In this document: piece after piece, positions 34,723-42,216 of the stretch
Position numbering within the stretch: the stretch's first letter is position 1
Layout: each line of letters starts with the position of its first letter
NCBI GenBank assembly: GCA_014191195.1
Contig: BJGZ01000018.1
Span: 1-42,216 of the forward strand
Origin: Chlorobiota bacterium
GTDB lineage: Bacteria > Bacteroidota > Ignavibacteria > Kapaibacteriales > UBA961
Length of the DNA: 42,216 bases
Direction: 5' to 3'
Notes under the pieces: generated by a model
Told to the model about the DNA's origin: nothing
Databases searched by the model: none
The model's input: only the letters and a program-made list of their open reading frames with translations
Program-made: the position numbers and the translations under genes

Positions 34723-37383
34723 TTAATGTTTCATCAATTTAAAAGGCTTTTGATTATCAATATGGATAAAATACATTGAAGATTGTAAATGATCTATATT
34801 GATTTCAGACGATTCATTGATAGTTCCTTTTAATACCATAGTTCCAAGTAAATCTGTGATATAAAAATCAGTTTTTTGCCCAGAATTTGGTACTATAAAA
34901 AATATCTTATCATGTGCTGGATTTGGATATACTGTAATTGCATCTTCAGAAACTGAATGAACAATACCAGAAACAGATTTTATAAAAAGAGTAACTGATT
35001 GAGAAGTATCAATACAATTATTGGATGAGGTTATGCAGCGAAACTTTTGATTATTATTTGTATTGCTAACATAACGTATGAGTAAAGTGTCTTTATTAGC
35101 GCCTGAATATTGTCCGGCATTTGTAATATTCAAGAAACCAACTCCAAAATCTGTTTGCCATCTATAATTTGCCATTGGGTCATTATGTTTTACAGCGAAA
35201 AAGGCATCTTCTCCTGCATTTACAGAAATATCGAAAGGATCGTTTTCTATACTTCCGCACACAGTTAATGTAGCAATATTAGAAGTATCGGTGCAATCAT
35301 TGCTTTTAACTAAACATCTAAAGGATTGATTATTATTTGAAATAGTGATATTATTAATCGAAAGTACACTATCATTTGTACCAGAGTATTGTCCTAAGTC
35401 ACTAATTTTTTGGAAACCTTGTCCTAAATCAGATTGCCATTGATAAAATGCTTGTGGATCGCTATTTCCGACACTTAATTGAGATGTTTTTCCAAAAGGA
35501 GCAAAAGTACTTTTTGGTTGTTTTATTATACTACCGCATACGGATAATGTTGCTGGAAGCGAAGTATCTGAACATATTGATGAATTAGCAATGCAGCGAA
35601 ACTTATATCCATTATCTGACCATGTAACTGCATTGATCTTAATAATATTTGTTTTTGAACCGCTAACTCTACTATCATCATTTAATGTATTCCAACCTGC
35701 ACCAATATTAATTTGCCAAGCAAAGATTGCAGAAGGGTCATTGTGAACAATGGCAAACTGAGCATTATCGCCAATTTTGACATTTTGCGTGAAATTTTGA
35801 TTTAAGATACTGCCACAAACTTTCAATAAAGCCTTTTGCGTAGTATCAATACAAGAAGCAGATTTTATGATACAGCGGAATTCATAAAAGTTATTTGTGA
35901 AAGATAGATTAGCTACTTTAAGAGATTTAGTTGTTGAACCTGAATACTGGAGAGTATCCTTTATATTTTTAAAACCAGTTCCATTATTTATTTGCCATTG
36001 ATACTCTGCTAAAGGATCTGTATGATTAGCCGTGAATGTAGCTGATGCGCCTTTTGCAGCATTTACATTTTCTGGACTGGATATTAAAGCCCCACAAATA
36101 AATATATTAACAGGCACGATAGTATCTGAACATACACCAGATTTAACATAGCATCTATACGTATGAGTAATTCCGCCTAAATCTTTATTCAATATGGTAA
36201 TTTTAGATGTTTTAGTACCAGAATAAATCCCAGAATCTGCTATAGAAACAAAAGAAGATCCAATCTTTTTTTGCCATTGATATTGAGCAAGCGTATCGGT
36301 ATGCCCAATAACAAAACGAATTGTATCTTTTCCTAATGCTTCAACACTTGTCGGAACTTGAAAAATCTTGCCGCATACAGTCATTGTTAATGCAGAAGTT
36401 GTATCACTACAAATTCCAGATTTTACAATGCAACGAAATGTATAATTGCTAAACACAATTTTACATGTATTGATATGTAAAGTATCAGCTTTAACACCAG
36501 TAAAATTGGGTAAAGTATCTGAAATATTATTGAATCCACTTCCAATATTTACTTGCCATTGAAAACTAGCATTTCCATCTTTTGAATACACCCAAAATTT
36601 GTCGGGTGCATTAATATCAGGGAAAATATTACCAGACTGTTTAAACACTAATCCATCACCACCGGAGTACGGTGCATCTTCAACAATCGTAGCATTACCT
36701 TCTAGTTTTAAGTGATTATTATTGCCACTGATATCAAGAACAATACTATCTGCACTCACGGCATTAAACGTATATAATACTTTGGTATCAGCATCTGATT
36801 CTAAGTTTTGTGGAGGCGTAAAATCTTGTGTATATCGTATGGTTCTAGAAACTCTAAAATCATCTATATGAGCATTTAAAAACCAAGATTTATTTGGATC
36901 TACAAGATCAAAAGCAGCACCAATTCTGGCGCTATTATCTACATAATTCCAATCTGGAGTACCTTGATTTGTTGTTCCAATAAGTAAACCATTTCTGTAG
37001 ATTTTTAATTTTGCAGTTTGTCCATTCCCTGTAATAGCATAATGTTCCCATGTTCCTTGTCTGATTCCAGCAGAATCTGTACCATAAGTGTTCGTATTTT
37101 TATATACCATCCTAACACCAGAACATGGATATACTCCCATATATGTGCCATTTCCATATTGACTCCATATCGCAGGATATCTGGTAGGATTATTACCTAA
37201 TTTAATATAGAATTCAATGGTAAAAGTAGATTGATTTGGTATCGTATCAAAAAATGAACTAGAAATTTTTCCATAATCATCAGTTCCATCTAAATACAAA
37301 GAACCATTACATAATGTTTTTTGAGCATATGATTGCGCATAAAAAACAGTTATCATAAATAGTAAGAAAAATAGTTTTTTCAT
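34723..37383 (-). CDS. Large secreted LamG/Ig-repeat adhesin-like protein with T9SS domain
   Basis: An 886-residue protein. Signal peptide from the ATG at 37381-37383 (MKKLFFLLFMITVFYAQ...). A LamG/concanavalin-like domain follows (about residues 25-235: SLYLDGTDDYGKIS, FTIEFYIKLG, WEHYAITGNG, HIDDFRVSRTIRYT, LYTFNA). Then six tandem Ig-like modules (about residues 250-800), each with a YQWQ-type strand, a YxFRCxVKS strand containing Cys, and a following C-x-DT with Val/Thr strands to the next (I/V)CG, i.e. a regular Cys pair per module. A T9SS domain (VYPNPAHDKIFF) ends it. Probably a surface adhesin or binding protein. An ATG 13 codons upstream is less likely to be the start. Confidence 0.85.
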   Translation of the reverse strand: MKKLFFLLFMITVFYAQSYAQKTLCNGSLYLDGTDDYGKISSSFFDTIPNQSTFTIEFYIKLGNNPTRYPAIWSQYGNGTYMGVYPCSGVRMVYKNTNTYGTDSAGIRQGTWEHYAITGNGQTAKLKIYRNGLLIGTTNQGTPDWNYVDNSARIGAAFDLVDPNKSWFLNAHIDDFRVSRTIRYTQDFTPPQNLESDADTKVLYTFNAVSADSIVLDISGNNNHLKLEGNATIVEDAPYSGGDGLVFKQSGNIFPDINAPDKFWVYSKDGNASFQWQVNIGSGFNNISDTLPNFTGVKADTLHINTCKIVFSNYTFRCIVKSGICSDTTSALTMTVCGKIFQVPTSVEALGKDTIRFVIGHTDTLAQYQWQKKIGSSFVSIADSGIYSGTKTSKITILNKDLGGITHTYRCYVKSGVCSDTIVPVNIFICGALISSPENVNAAKGASATFTANHTDPLAEYQWQINNGTGFKNIKDTLQYSGSTTKSLKVANLSFTNNFYEFRCIIKSASCIDTTQKALLKVCGSILNQNFTQNVKIGDNAQFAIVHNDPSAIFAWQINIGAGWNTLNDDSRVSGSKTNIIKINAVTWSDNGYKFRCIANSSICSDTSLPATLSVCGSIIKQPKSTFAPFGKTSQLSVGNSDPQAFYQWQSDLGQGFQKISDLGQYSGTNDSVLSINNITISNNNQSFRCLVKSNDCTDTSNIATLTVCGSIENDPFDISVNAGEDAFFAVKHNDPMANYRWQTDFGVGFLNITNAGQYSGANKDTLLIRYVSNTNNNQKFRCITSSNNCIDTSQSVTLFIKSVSGIVHSVSEDAITVYPNPAHDKIFFIVPNSGQKTDFYITDLLGTMVLKGTINESSEINIDHLQSSMYFIHIDNQKPFKLMKH

Positions 37384-37419
37384 GATATGTCCAAGGATGT
37401 GATTAGCTATATAACAAAT

Positions 37420-37427
37420 CAAATTTA
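37420..37427 (-). promoter_or_regulatory. Candidate -7 box for the LamG/Ig gene
   Basis: The minus strand reads TAAATTTG (TAnnTTTG consensus), 36 bases before the chosen ATG, in the intergenic space shared with the divergent pnt operon. No exact TTTG at -33. Confidence 0.3.
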
Positions 37428-37575
37428 CACAAATACCTTCAACAATTATGCCGATTATAACAGATATTGTAACAATTATTTAAGGATAATATATTGCAAA
37501 CTTATAAATCTAACAGTACTGTGAATGTAATAAGAATTGATTATTTTGGTAACTGAGTCTACAAAGGATATACTT

Positions 37576-38682
37576 ATGATTATTGGTGTTTTAAAAGAAC
37601 CAGATTTTGAAACGAGAGTATCGCTATTACCAGAAGCAATTCAGCAACTTGTGAAAAAAAACATAGTTGTATATATAGAGCAAGGTGCTGGTGAAAAATC
37701 GTATGCATCAGATGATGATTATCAATATAATGGTGCTAAGATTGCGAGCAAAAAAGATATTATTAATTCTGCAGATATTATATTTTGTATTCATCCCGAA
37801 TCTACAACAGATATTCAGAATAAAATTCTGATTGGAAATTATCAGCCCTTGATAAAAACAGAATTTCCTGAACAGTGGTCCACCGCACTTAATACTGTTT
37901 TTTCACTTGATATGCTTCCAAGAACAACTCGTGCACAAAGCATGGACATTCTAAGTTCTCAGGCAAATATCGCAGGATATAAAGCTGTTTTAATTGCATC
38001 GGCAATGTATGCACGTTATTTTCCGATGTTCATGACAGCTGCCGGAAGTATTGCACCTGCAAAAGTACTGATATTGGGTGCTGGTGTAGCAGGTTTACAG
38101 GCTATTGCAACTGCAAAGCGTTTAGGGGCAGTAATAACAGTATTTGATACACGCCCAGCAGTAAAAGAAGAAGTTATGAGTTTGGGTGCTAAATTTATTG
38201 AAGTAGAAGGTGCTGCAGATGCAAGTAATGCAGGAGGTTATGCAGTAGAACAAACTGAAGAGTTTAAGCAAAAACAAATAGCAAGAATAGCAGAATCTGT
38301 GCAAAAAGCCGATATAATCATTACAACTGCTCAAATCCCCGGAAAAAAAGCTCCAATTTTGATTACAGAGCAGATGATTTCTACAATGAGAAAAGGTAGT
38401 ATTATCATGGACTTAGCCTCTGCAACAGGCGGAAATACTCCTTATACCAAAAACAATGAAACTGTGTATCTTAACGGTGTTTCAATTATTGGTAATTCAA
38501 ATCTAGCTGCAACAATGCCATCAGATGCAAGTAAATTATATGGAAAAAATGTCTTGAATTTCTTGCAATTAATTATGAATGCAGATATGAATATTCATCT
38601 GAATTTTGATGATGATTTAGTAAAAGGTTGTTGCATAAATCATGCTGGTGCAATAGTTCATGAGCGTTTACTTAATATTTAA
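37576..38682 (+). CDS. pntAA: NAD(P) transhydrogenase subunit alpha part 1 (NAD-binding domain I)
   Basis: A 368-residue soluble domain I of proton-translocating transhydrogenase, which binds NAD(H). Seen: IGVLKEPDFETRVSLLPEAI at the start, the RAQSMDILSSQANIAGYKAV segment (RQD-loop region), GAGVAGLQAIATAKRLGA (Rossmann glycine motif) with VFDTRPAVKEEVMSLGAKF, and the PGKKAPILITEQMI mobile-loop region. The ATG at 37576 has AAAGGA 7 bases upstream; a TTG 13 codons further up has no support. First gene of a three-gene pnt operon (next gene 25 bases downstream). Confidence 0.95.
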   Translation: MIIGVLKEPDFETRVSLLPEAIQQLVKKNIVVYIEQGAGEKSYASDDDYQYNGAKIASKKDIINSADIIFCIHPESTTDIQNKILIGNYQPLIKTEFPEQWSTALNTVFSLDMLPRTTRAQSMDILSSQANIAGYKAVLIASAMYARYFPMFMTAAGSIAPAKVLILGAGVAGLQAIATAKRLGAVITVFDTRPAVKEEVMSLGAKFIEVEGAADASNAGGYAVEQTEEFKQKQIARIAESVQKADIIITTAQIPGKKAPILITEQMISTMRKGSIIMDLASATGGNTPYTKNNETVYLNGVSIIGNSNLAATMPSDASKLYGKNVLNFLQLIMNADMNIHLNFDDDLVKGCCINHAGAIVHERLLNI

Positions 38683-38707
38683 CATCATATACTTATAAGA
38701 TATTATT

Positions 38708-39016
38708 ATGGAATTTATACAACAATTTATAACTGATAATCAGCAAATGATATATATCGTTATTCTGATGATTTTTGTTGGTATAGAGGTTATAGGAAGA
38801 GTACCAAGTGTATTGCATACACCTTTGATGAGTGGTGCAAATGCAATACATGGCGTTGTAATTATTGGTGCTATTATCGTTATGGGTAAAGCAGATTCTT
38901 CTGATTATATCGCATTAATATTGGGATTTCTTGCAGTTATCCTAGGAACTTTAAATGTAGTTGGTGGTTTTGTTGTTACCGATAGAATGCTGGAAATGTT
39001 TAACAAGAAAAAGTAG
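38708..39016 (+). CDS. pntAB: NAD(P) transhydrogenase subunit alpha part 2 (membrane domain)
   Basis: A 102-residue membrane protein forming the alpha-side half of the proton channel. Three or four hydrophobic helices are seen, with the family signature VGIEVIGRVPSVLHTPLMSGANAIHGVV and GFLAVILGTLNVVGGFVVTDRML. In E. coli this segment is fused to domain I; here, as in many bacteria, it is a separate gene. The pntB start codon lies 7 bases after its stop. Confidence 0.95.
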   Translation: MEFIQQFITDNQQMIYIVILMIFVGIEVIGRVPSVLHTPLMSGANAIHGVVIIGAIIVMGKADSSDYIALILGFLAVILGTLNVVGGFVVTDRMLEMFNKKK

Positions 39017-39023
39017 TCATCTT

Positions 39024-40448
39024 ATGGAATATAGTTTACTGACAATATGTTATTTGATAGCCTCGATTACATTTATTCTTGGCTTAAAAATGCTAAGCAA
39101 TCCGGCAAGTGCTCGCAAAGGAAATCAAATAGCGGCGATTGGTATGGCAATTGCCATTTTTGGAACCATTTTCCTTTATGAAGGTAAGGATATAAAACTT
39201 GGTAATTATCTCTGGATTTTTGGTGGTATTGCAATTGGTACAATTATAGGAGCATTTGCAGCTAAAAAAGTCAAAATGACAGATATGCCGCAAATGGTAA
39301 GCTTATTTAATGGTATGGGTGGTGCTTGCGCTGCGATTATTTCTATTGTAGAGTTTAATCATTTGATGCATGATCATTCAATAGGTAACTCCTTTTTAAG
39401 TGATATCAATGGAACTAATCTATTAATAATAATGGCTGGGTTAATTATTGGGTCTGTAAGCTTTACCGGAAGTATGATTGCTTGGGCAAAATTGGATGGT
39501 CGTTTACATGATTATTCTTTTAAAGGGCAACATCTAGTCAATATATTTTTGCTGCTTGCTGCAATTGGATTATCAACATTTGTTCTATTGTCACGTCCAG
39601 AACAGACAATCCTATTCTTCTATATCATACTCGGTTTATCTGTTATGTATGGAATTCTATTTGTAATGCCCATTGGTGGCGCAGATATGCCAGTAGTGAT
39701 TTCATTGTTAAATTCTTTTACAGGTGTAGCTGCTGCCTGTGGCGGATTTTTATATGATAATAAAGCAATGATGACTGGTGGAATATTGGTAGGTGCTGCA
39801 GGAACTTTGCTTACAATGTTAATGTGTAAAGCAATGAATCGTTCCTTAACAAATGTATTGATTGGTTCATTTGGAGGCAATGCTGCGTCTGCTGCTGCTT
39901 CGGGTGGCTCTCAAGGACAATACAAACAGATTTCTTTAAGTGATACTGCTGTGTTAATGTCATATTCTTCTAAAGTAGTAATTGTTCCAGGTTATGGCCT
40001 AGCTGTTGCCCAAGCACAACATGCATGCCATGAATTAGAAAAATTACTTACCGAAAAAGGTGTTCAAGTAACATATGCTATTCATCCTGTTGCTGGACGT
40101 ATGCCAGGCCATATGAATGTTTTGCTTGCAGAAGCAGATGTTTCATATGAAAAATTAAAAGAAATGGAAGAAGTAAATGATGAGTTTCCTTATGTTGATG
40201 CGGTTCTAGTTTTAGGTGCAAATGATGTTGTAAATCCAGCTGCTAAAACAGACCCAACTTCTCCAATTTATGGAATGCCTATTTTAGATGTTGAATTAGC
40301 AAAGCATGTAATAGTGAATAAAAGAAGTATGAAACCAGGATATGCCGGAATAGAAAATGATTTATTCTTCCGTCCAAAAACCTCAATGCTATTTGGTGAT
40401 TCAAAAAAAGTGATTCAAGATCTTATAGCTGAAATTAAAAATTTATAA
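39024..40448 (+). CDS. pntB: NAD(P) transhydrogenase subunit beta
   Basis: A 474-residue beta subunit: about nine membrane helices (residues ~1-270) followed by the cytosolic NADP(H)-binding domain III. Domain III motifs: GYGLAVAQAQHACHELE, HPVAGRMPGHMNVLLAEA, GANDVVNPAA, SPIYGMPILDV and NKRSMKPGYAGIENDLFF. The enzyme couples proton entry to hydride transfer from NADH to NADP+. The ATG at 39024 was chosen, 7 bases after the pntAB stop; in-frame extension upstream would run back into pntAB. A terminator follows. Confidence 0.96.
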   Translation: MEYSLLTICYLIASITFILGLKMLSNPASARKGNQIAAIGMAIAIFGTIFLYEGKDIKLGNYLWIFGGIAIGTIIGAFAAKKVKMTDMPQMVSLFNGMGGACAAIISIVEFNHLMHDHSIGNSFLSDINGTNLLIIMAGLIIGSVSFTGSMIAWAKLDGRLHDYSFKGQHLVNIFLLLAAIGLSTFVLLSRPEQTILFFYIILGLSVMYGILFVMPIGGADMPVVISLLNSFTGVAAACGGFLYDNKAMMTGGILVGAAGTLLTMLMCKAMNRSLTNVLIGSFGGNAASAAASGGSQGQYKQISLSDTAVLMSYSSKVVIVPGYGLAVAQAQHACHELEKLLTEKGVQVTYAIHPVAGRMPGHMNVLLAEADVSYEKLKEMEEVNDEFPYVDAVLVLGANDVVNPAAKTDPTSPIYGMPILDVELAKHVIVNKRSMKPGYAGIENDLFFRPKTSMLFGDSKKVIQDLIAEIKNL

Positions 40449-40469
40449 TTGAGATATTTATCGTTTATT

Positions 40470-40499
40470 AAAAAAGGGACATATTGCTGTCCCTTTTTT
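40470..40499 (+). terminator. Rho-independent terminator of the pnt operon
   Basis: AAAAAAGGGACA (40470-40481) pairs with TGTCCCTTTTTT (40488-40499), loop of 6; the A-tract/T-tract symmetry would allow it to work in either direction. Confidence 0.9.
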
Positions 40500-40528
40500 A
40501 TTTTAGTTGATTATTTTTAGGAAATGTG

Positions 40529-40915
40529 ATGAAAACATATCAAGATCATGGTTTAGCACTTTTAAGAATAAGTTTTTCTGCATTAATGATGGTTCATGGC
40601 TGGGGAAAGTTAATGAAGTTAACAGCAGGAGGAGAAATAAAGTTTTTTAGTTTTATGGGCTTAAGTCCAGAAATAAGCTTATTCCTTACTATTATTGGTG
40701 AATTAATAGCACCAGCACTTATTTTGATCGGATTTCAAACCCGTTTATCGGCTATTCCCGCTTTTTTTACGATGGCAATTGCATCTTTGGTAGTTCATGC
40801 TTCAGATCCATTAGCTGAAAAAGAACTTGCTTTGCTATATATGTTTGCTTTTTTAATCATTATGCTATGTGGTCCTGGATCTTTTAGTTTGGATAAAAAA
40901 CTAAACAAAGAATAA
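40529..40915 (+). CDS. DoxX-family membrane protein
   Basis: A 128-residue membrane protein with four hydrophobic helices. Family features: GLALLRISFSALMMVHGWGKLM at the start, FFSFMGLSPEISLFLTIIGELIAPALILIGFQTRLSAIP in the middle and a C-terminal SFSLDKKL. DoxX-like proteins are related to the small subunit of thiosulfate:quinone oxidoreductase and to oxidoreductase partners of redox stress; the precise role is unknown. AGGAAA ends 4 bases before the ATG at 40529; GTG at 40526 would add one Met. Confidence 0.85.
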   Translation: MKTYQDHGLALLRISFSALMMVHGWGKLMKLTAGGEIKFFSFMGLSPEISLFLTIIGELIAPALILIGFQTRLSAIPAFFTMAIASLVVHASDPLAEKELALLYMFAFLIIMLCGPGSFSLDKKLNKE

Positions 40916-40921
40916 GTATTT

Positions 40922-42216
40922 ATGATGCAAATGCTCAGACATAATTCATATGTTCGATTTATATTGATTTTGATGTGTACCATAGCAAGTACTGCTTTGG
41001 TATGGAATAATAATATGCATTCTATCTTTGGGGTAGATGATGCCAATATCTATTTTGTCTATATGAAGAATATTGCACAAGGATATGGCTTTGTCTATTC
41101 AATTGGCGGTGAACATGTAGAAGGATTTACTTCATTATCGTGGACTTTATTGGGATCGCTTTTTTTTAAGATATCAGAATACCCCGAATTACTTCTTATT
41201 ATTTTAAATATTCTTATTATTTCCTTTACTCTCTTCCAGCTTACCAGATTCACTGATTCATTATTCTCTTCCTCGTCCTTTTCTATTCAATCAATAGTCT
41301 TATTATGCTGTGTCTATTTGATACCTGGCTTTATAGAATGGACAATTTTATCTATCATGGAAACTGGTTTATGGACTAGTTTGATTACTCTGCTAATTCT
41401 ACACATAGTTTCTATTATCAATAAAGAAAGTACAATTAAAGAACAATATGTTTTTTCTTTATTACTTGGTTTATTAGTAATCACCAGACCAGAAGCCATG
41501 CTATGGAGTACGTTTTTTTTAATTTCTAGATATGTACTTTTATATCAGAAAACTTCATCATTAGGAATTAGTTTTAATAAAAGTATTATACCTTTAAGTG
41601 TATTTATATGTACAATAATAGGCTTAATACTTTGGCGTTTAAGCTATTTTGGATATCCATTACCCAATACATATTATGCAAAAGTATCTTCTGATATCCT
41701 GTCAAACCTTAAGCATGGAATTGGATATTTATATAGATTTTTAAGTGCAAATCCACTATGTCTTTTATCTACTCTGGCAATAAGTAAAATACTATGGGAT
41801 ATAATATTTAAAAAACACATTAATAATCATTATAGTCCAGTTTTATATATTCTTATCAGTACTATCATTATCAGTTTTGCTATACCCTTATTTTCAGGTG
41901 GAGATCACTTCGCATATTTCCGTTTTATGCAAACCACATTGCCAATATTTTATATTGTATTAATGATAATACTTAATTTTTATGGCTTAACTATTTCAAA
42001 ACATTTTGCCATTATATTGTGTTTTTTTGCAATTATTTCTTCTGGATTAATAGATGCCTTGGCGGGAAAATCAGCCTTAAAACATGAATGGAATATAGCA
42101 ATCGAAGGTAGATCATTAGGAGGAAAATTATCTGACTTCTTTGTTAATGAATCTACTTTACCTTCTCAAGGAGTATTAGTTGCAGGAGGTACTGCTTATA
42201 GTTATAAAGGTAAAAC
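40922..42216 (+). CDS. GT-C-type membrane glycosyltransferase, 3' end outside window
   Basis: An open frame of 431 codons that runs off the right edge, starting six bases after the DoxX stop codon. It has many hydrophobic helices. Near the N-terminus: GVDDANIYFVYMKNIAQGYGFVYS, then GGEHVEGFTSLSWTLL, the lipid-linked-sugar GT-C loop with the catalytic Asp-Asp pair. Later RLSYFGYPLPNTYYAKV matches the same family (AftB- and mannosyltransferase-like proteins). Its likely job is to transfer a sugar from a polyprenyl-phosphate donor to a cell-envelope acceptor; the acceptor cannot be told. Probably co-transcribed with the DoxX gene. Confidence 0.85.
   Translation, partial: MMQMLRHNSYVRFILILMCTIASTALVWNNNMHSIFGVDDANIYFVYMKNIAQGYGFVYSIGGEHVEGFTSLSWTLLGSLFFKISEYPELLLIILNILIISFTLFQLTRFTDSLFSSSSFSIQSIVLLCCVYLIPGFIEWTILSIMETGLWTSLITLLILHIVSIINKESTIKEQYVFSLLLGLLVITRPEAMLWSTFFLISRYVLLYQKTSSLGISFNKSIIPLSVFICTIIGLILWRLSYFGYPLPNTYYAKVSSDILSNLKHGIGYLYRFLSANPLCLLSTLAISKILWDIIFKKHINNHYSPVLYILISTIIISFAIPLFSGGDHFAYFRFMQTTLPIFYIVLMIILNFYGLTISKHFAIILCFFAIISSGLIDALAGKSALKHEWNIAIEGRSLGGKLSDFFVNESTLPSQGVLVAGGTAYSYKGK

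Noticed and set aside
38961-39023. Upstream in-frame extension of pntB
   Set aside because: It would overlap pntAB heavily and adds residues unlike PntB; the ATG at 39024 matches the family start.
1-42216. CRISPR array, transposase gene or prophage
   Set aside because: No regularly spaced direct repeats, transposase or phage structural genes are visible in the window.

Overview
The window looks like the chromosome of an AT-rich member of the Bacteroidota. The evidence is several secreted proteins with type IX secretion (T9SS) C-terminal sorting domains, a PorV/PorQ-family outer-membrane protein, BACON repeats, a small exported protein of the type found ahead of metal-efflux operons in this phylum, and TAnnTTTG-type promoter boxes (a clear TTTG-N20-TATTTTTG stands before tRNA-Asn). 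Several genes end in TGA, so the code is standard. I cannot fix the genus.

Layout. 1-1.5 kb: the tail of a Cys-rich protein, a T9SS-sorted thioredoxin-like protein, and an unusual intergenic stretch with palindromes. 1.5-7.2 kb: PorV/PorQ-like protein, then on the minus strand an AddA-type helicase-nuclease and an FKBP lipoprotein isomerase with a strong terminator. 7.2-14.4 kb: a glycosyltransferase-like protein, then a metal-efflux RND operon (small exported protein, RND pump, TolC-like channel, adaptor), preceded by a small membrane-protein gene interrupted by an in-frame TGA. 14.5-24.9 kb: mostly single housekeeping genes: metallophosphoesterase, membrane glycosyltransferase, LEA14-like lipoprotein, Sua5-type tRNA modification enzyme, S10 peptidase, YdfG-like dehydrogenase, GNAT acetyltransferase, tRNA-Asn, VOC protein, 2OG-Fe(II) oxygenase and APC permease.

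24.9-34.7 kb is the most interesting part: a tightly packed minus-strand run that begins with an MbnP-like protein overlapping a MauG/MbnH-like di-heme protein by 4 bases, followed by two paralogous secreted YHYH-domain proteins (one carrying four BACON repeats), a sulfatase, an unknown exported protein, gamma-glutamyltransferase and a small barrel-like ORF. MbnP and MbnH form a known copper-binding pair in methanotrophs, where the di-heme enzyme oxidises a Trp of MbnP to kynurenine. The link to T9SS-secreted YHYH proteins here suggests an extracellular or cell-surface metal (probably copper) system; that function is inferred. Upstream, behind a terminator, lies a LamG plus six-Ig-repeat T9SS protein.

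37.5-42.2 kb: a plus-strand operon for the proton-translocating transhydrogenase (three-gene PntA1/PntA2/PntB form) with a terminator, then a DoxX-family protein and the start of a large GT-C membrane glycosyltransferase that runs off the end.
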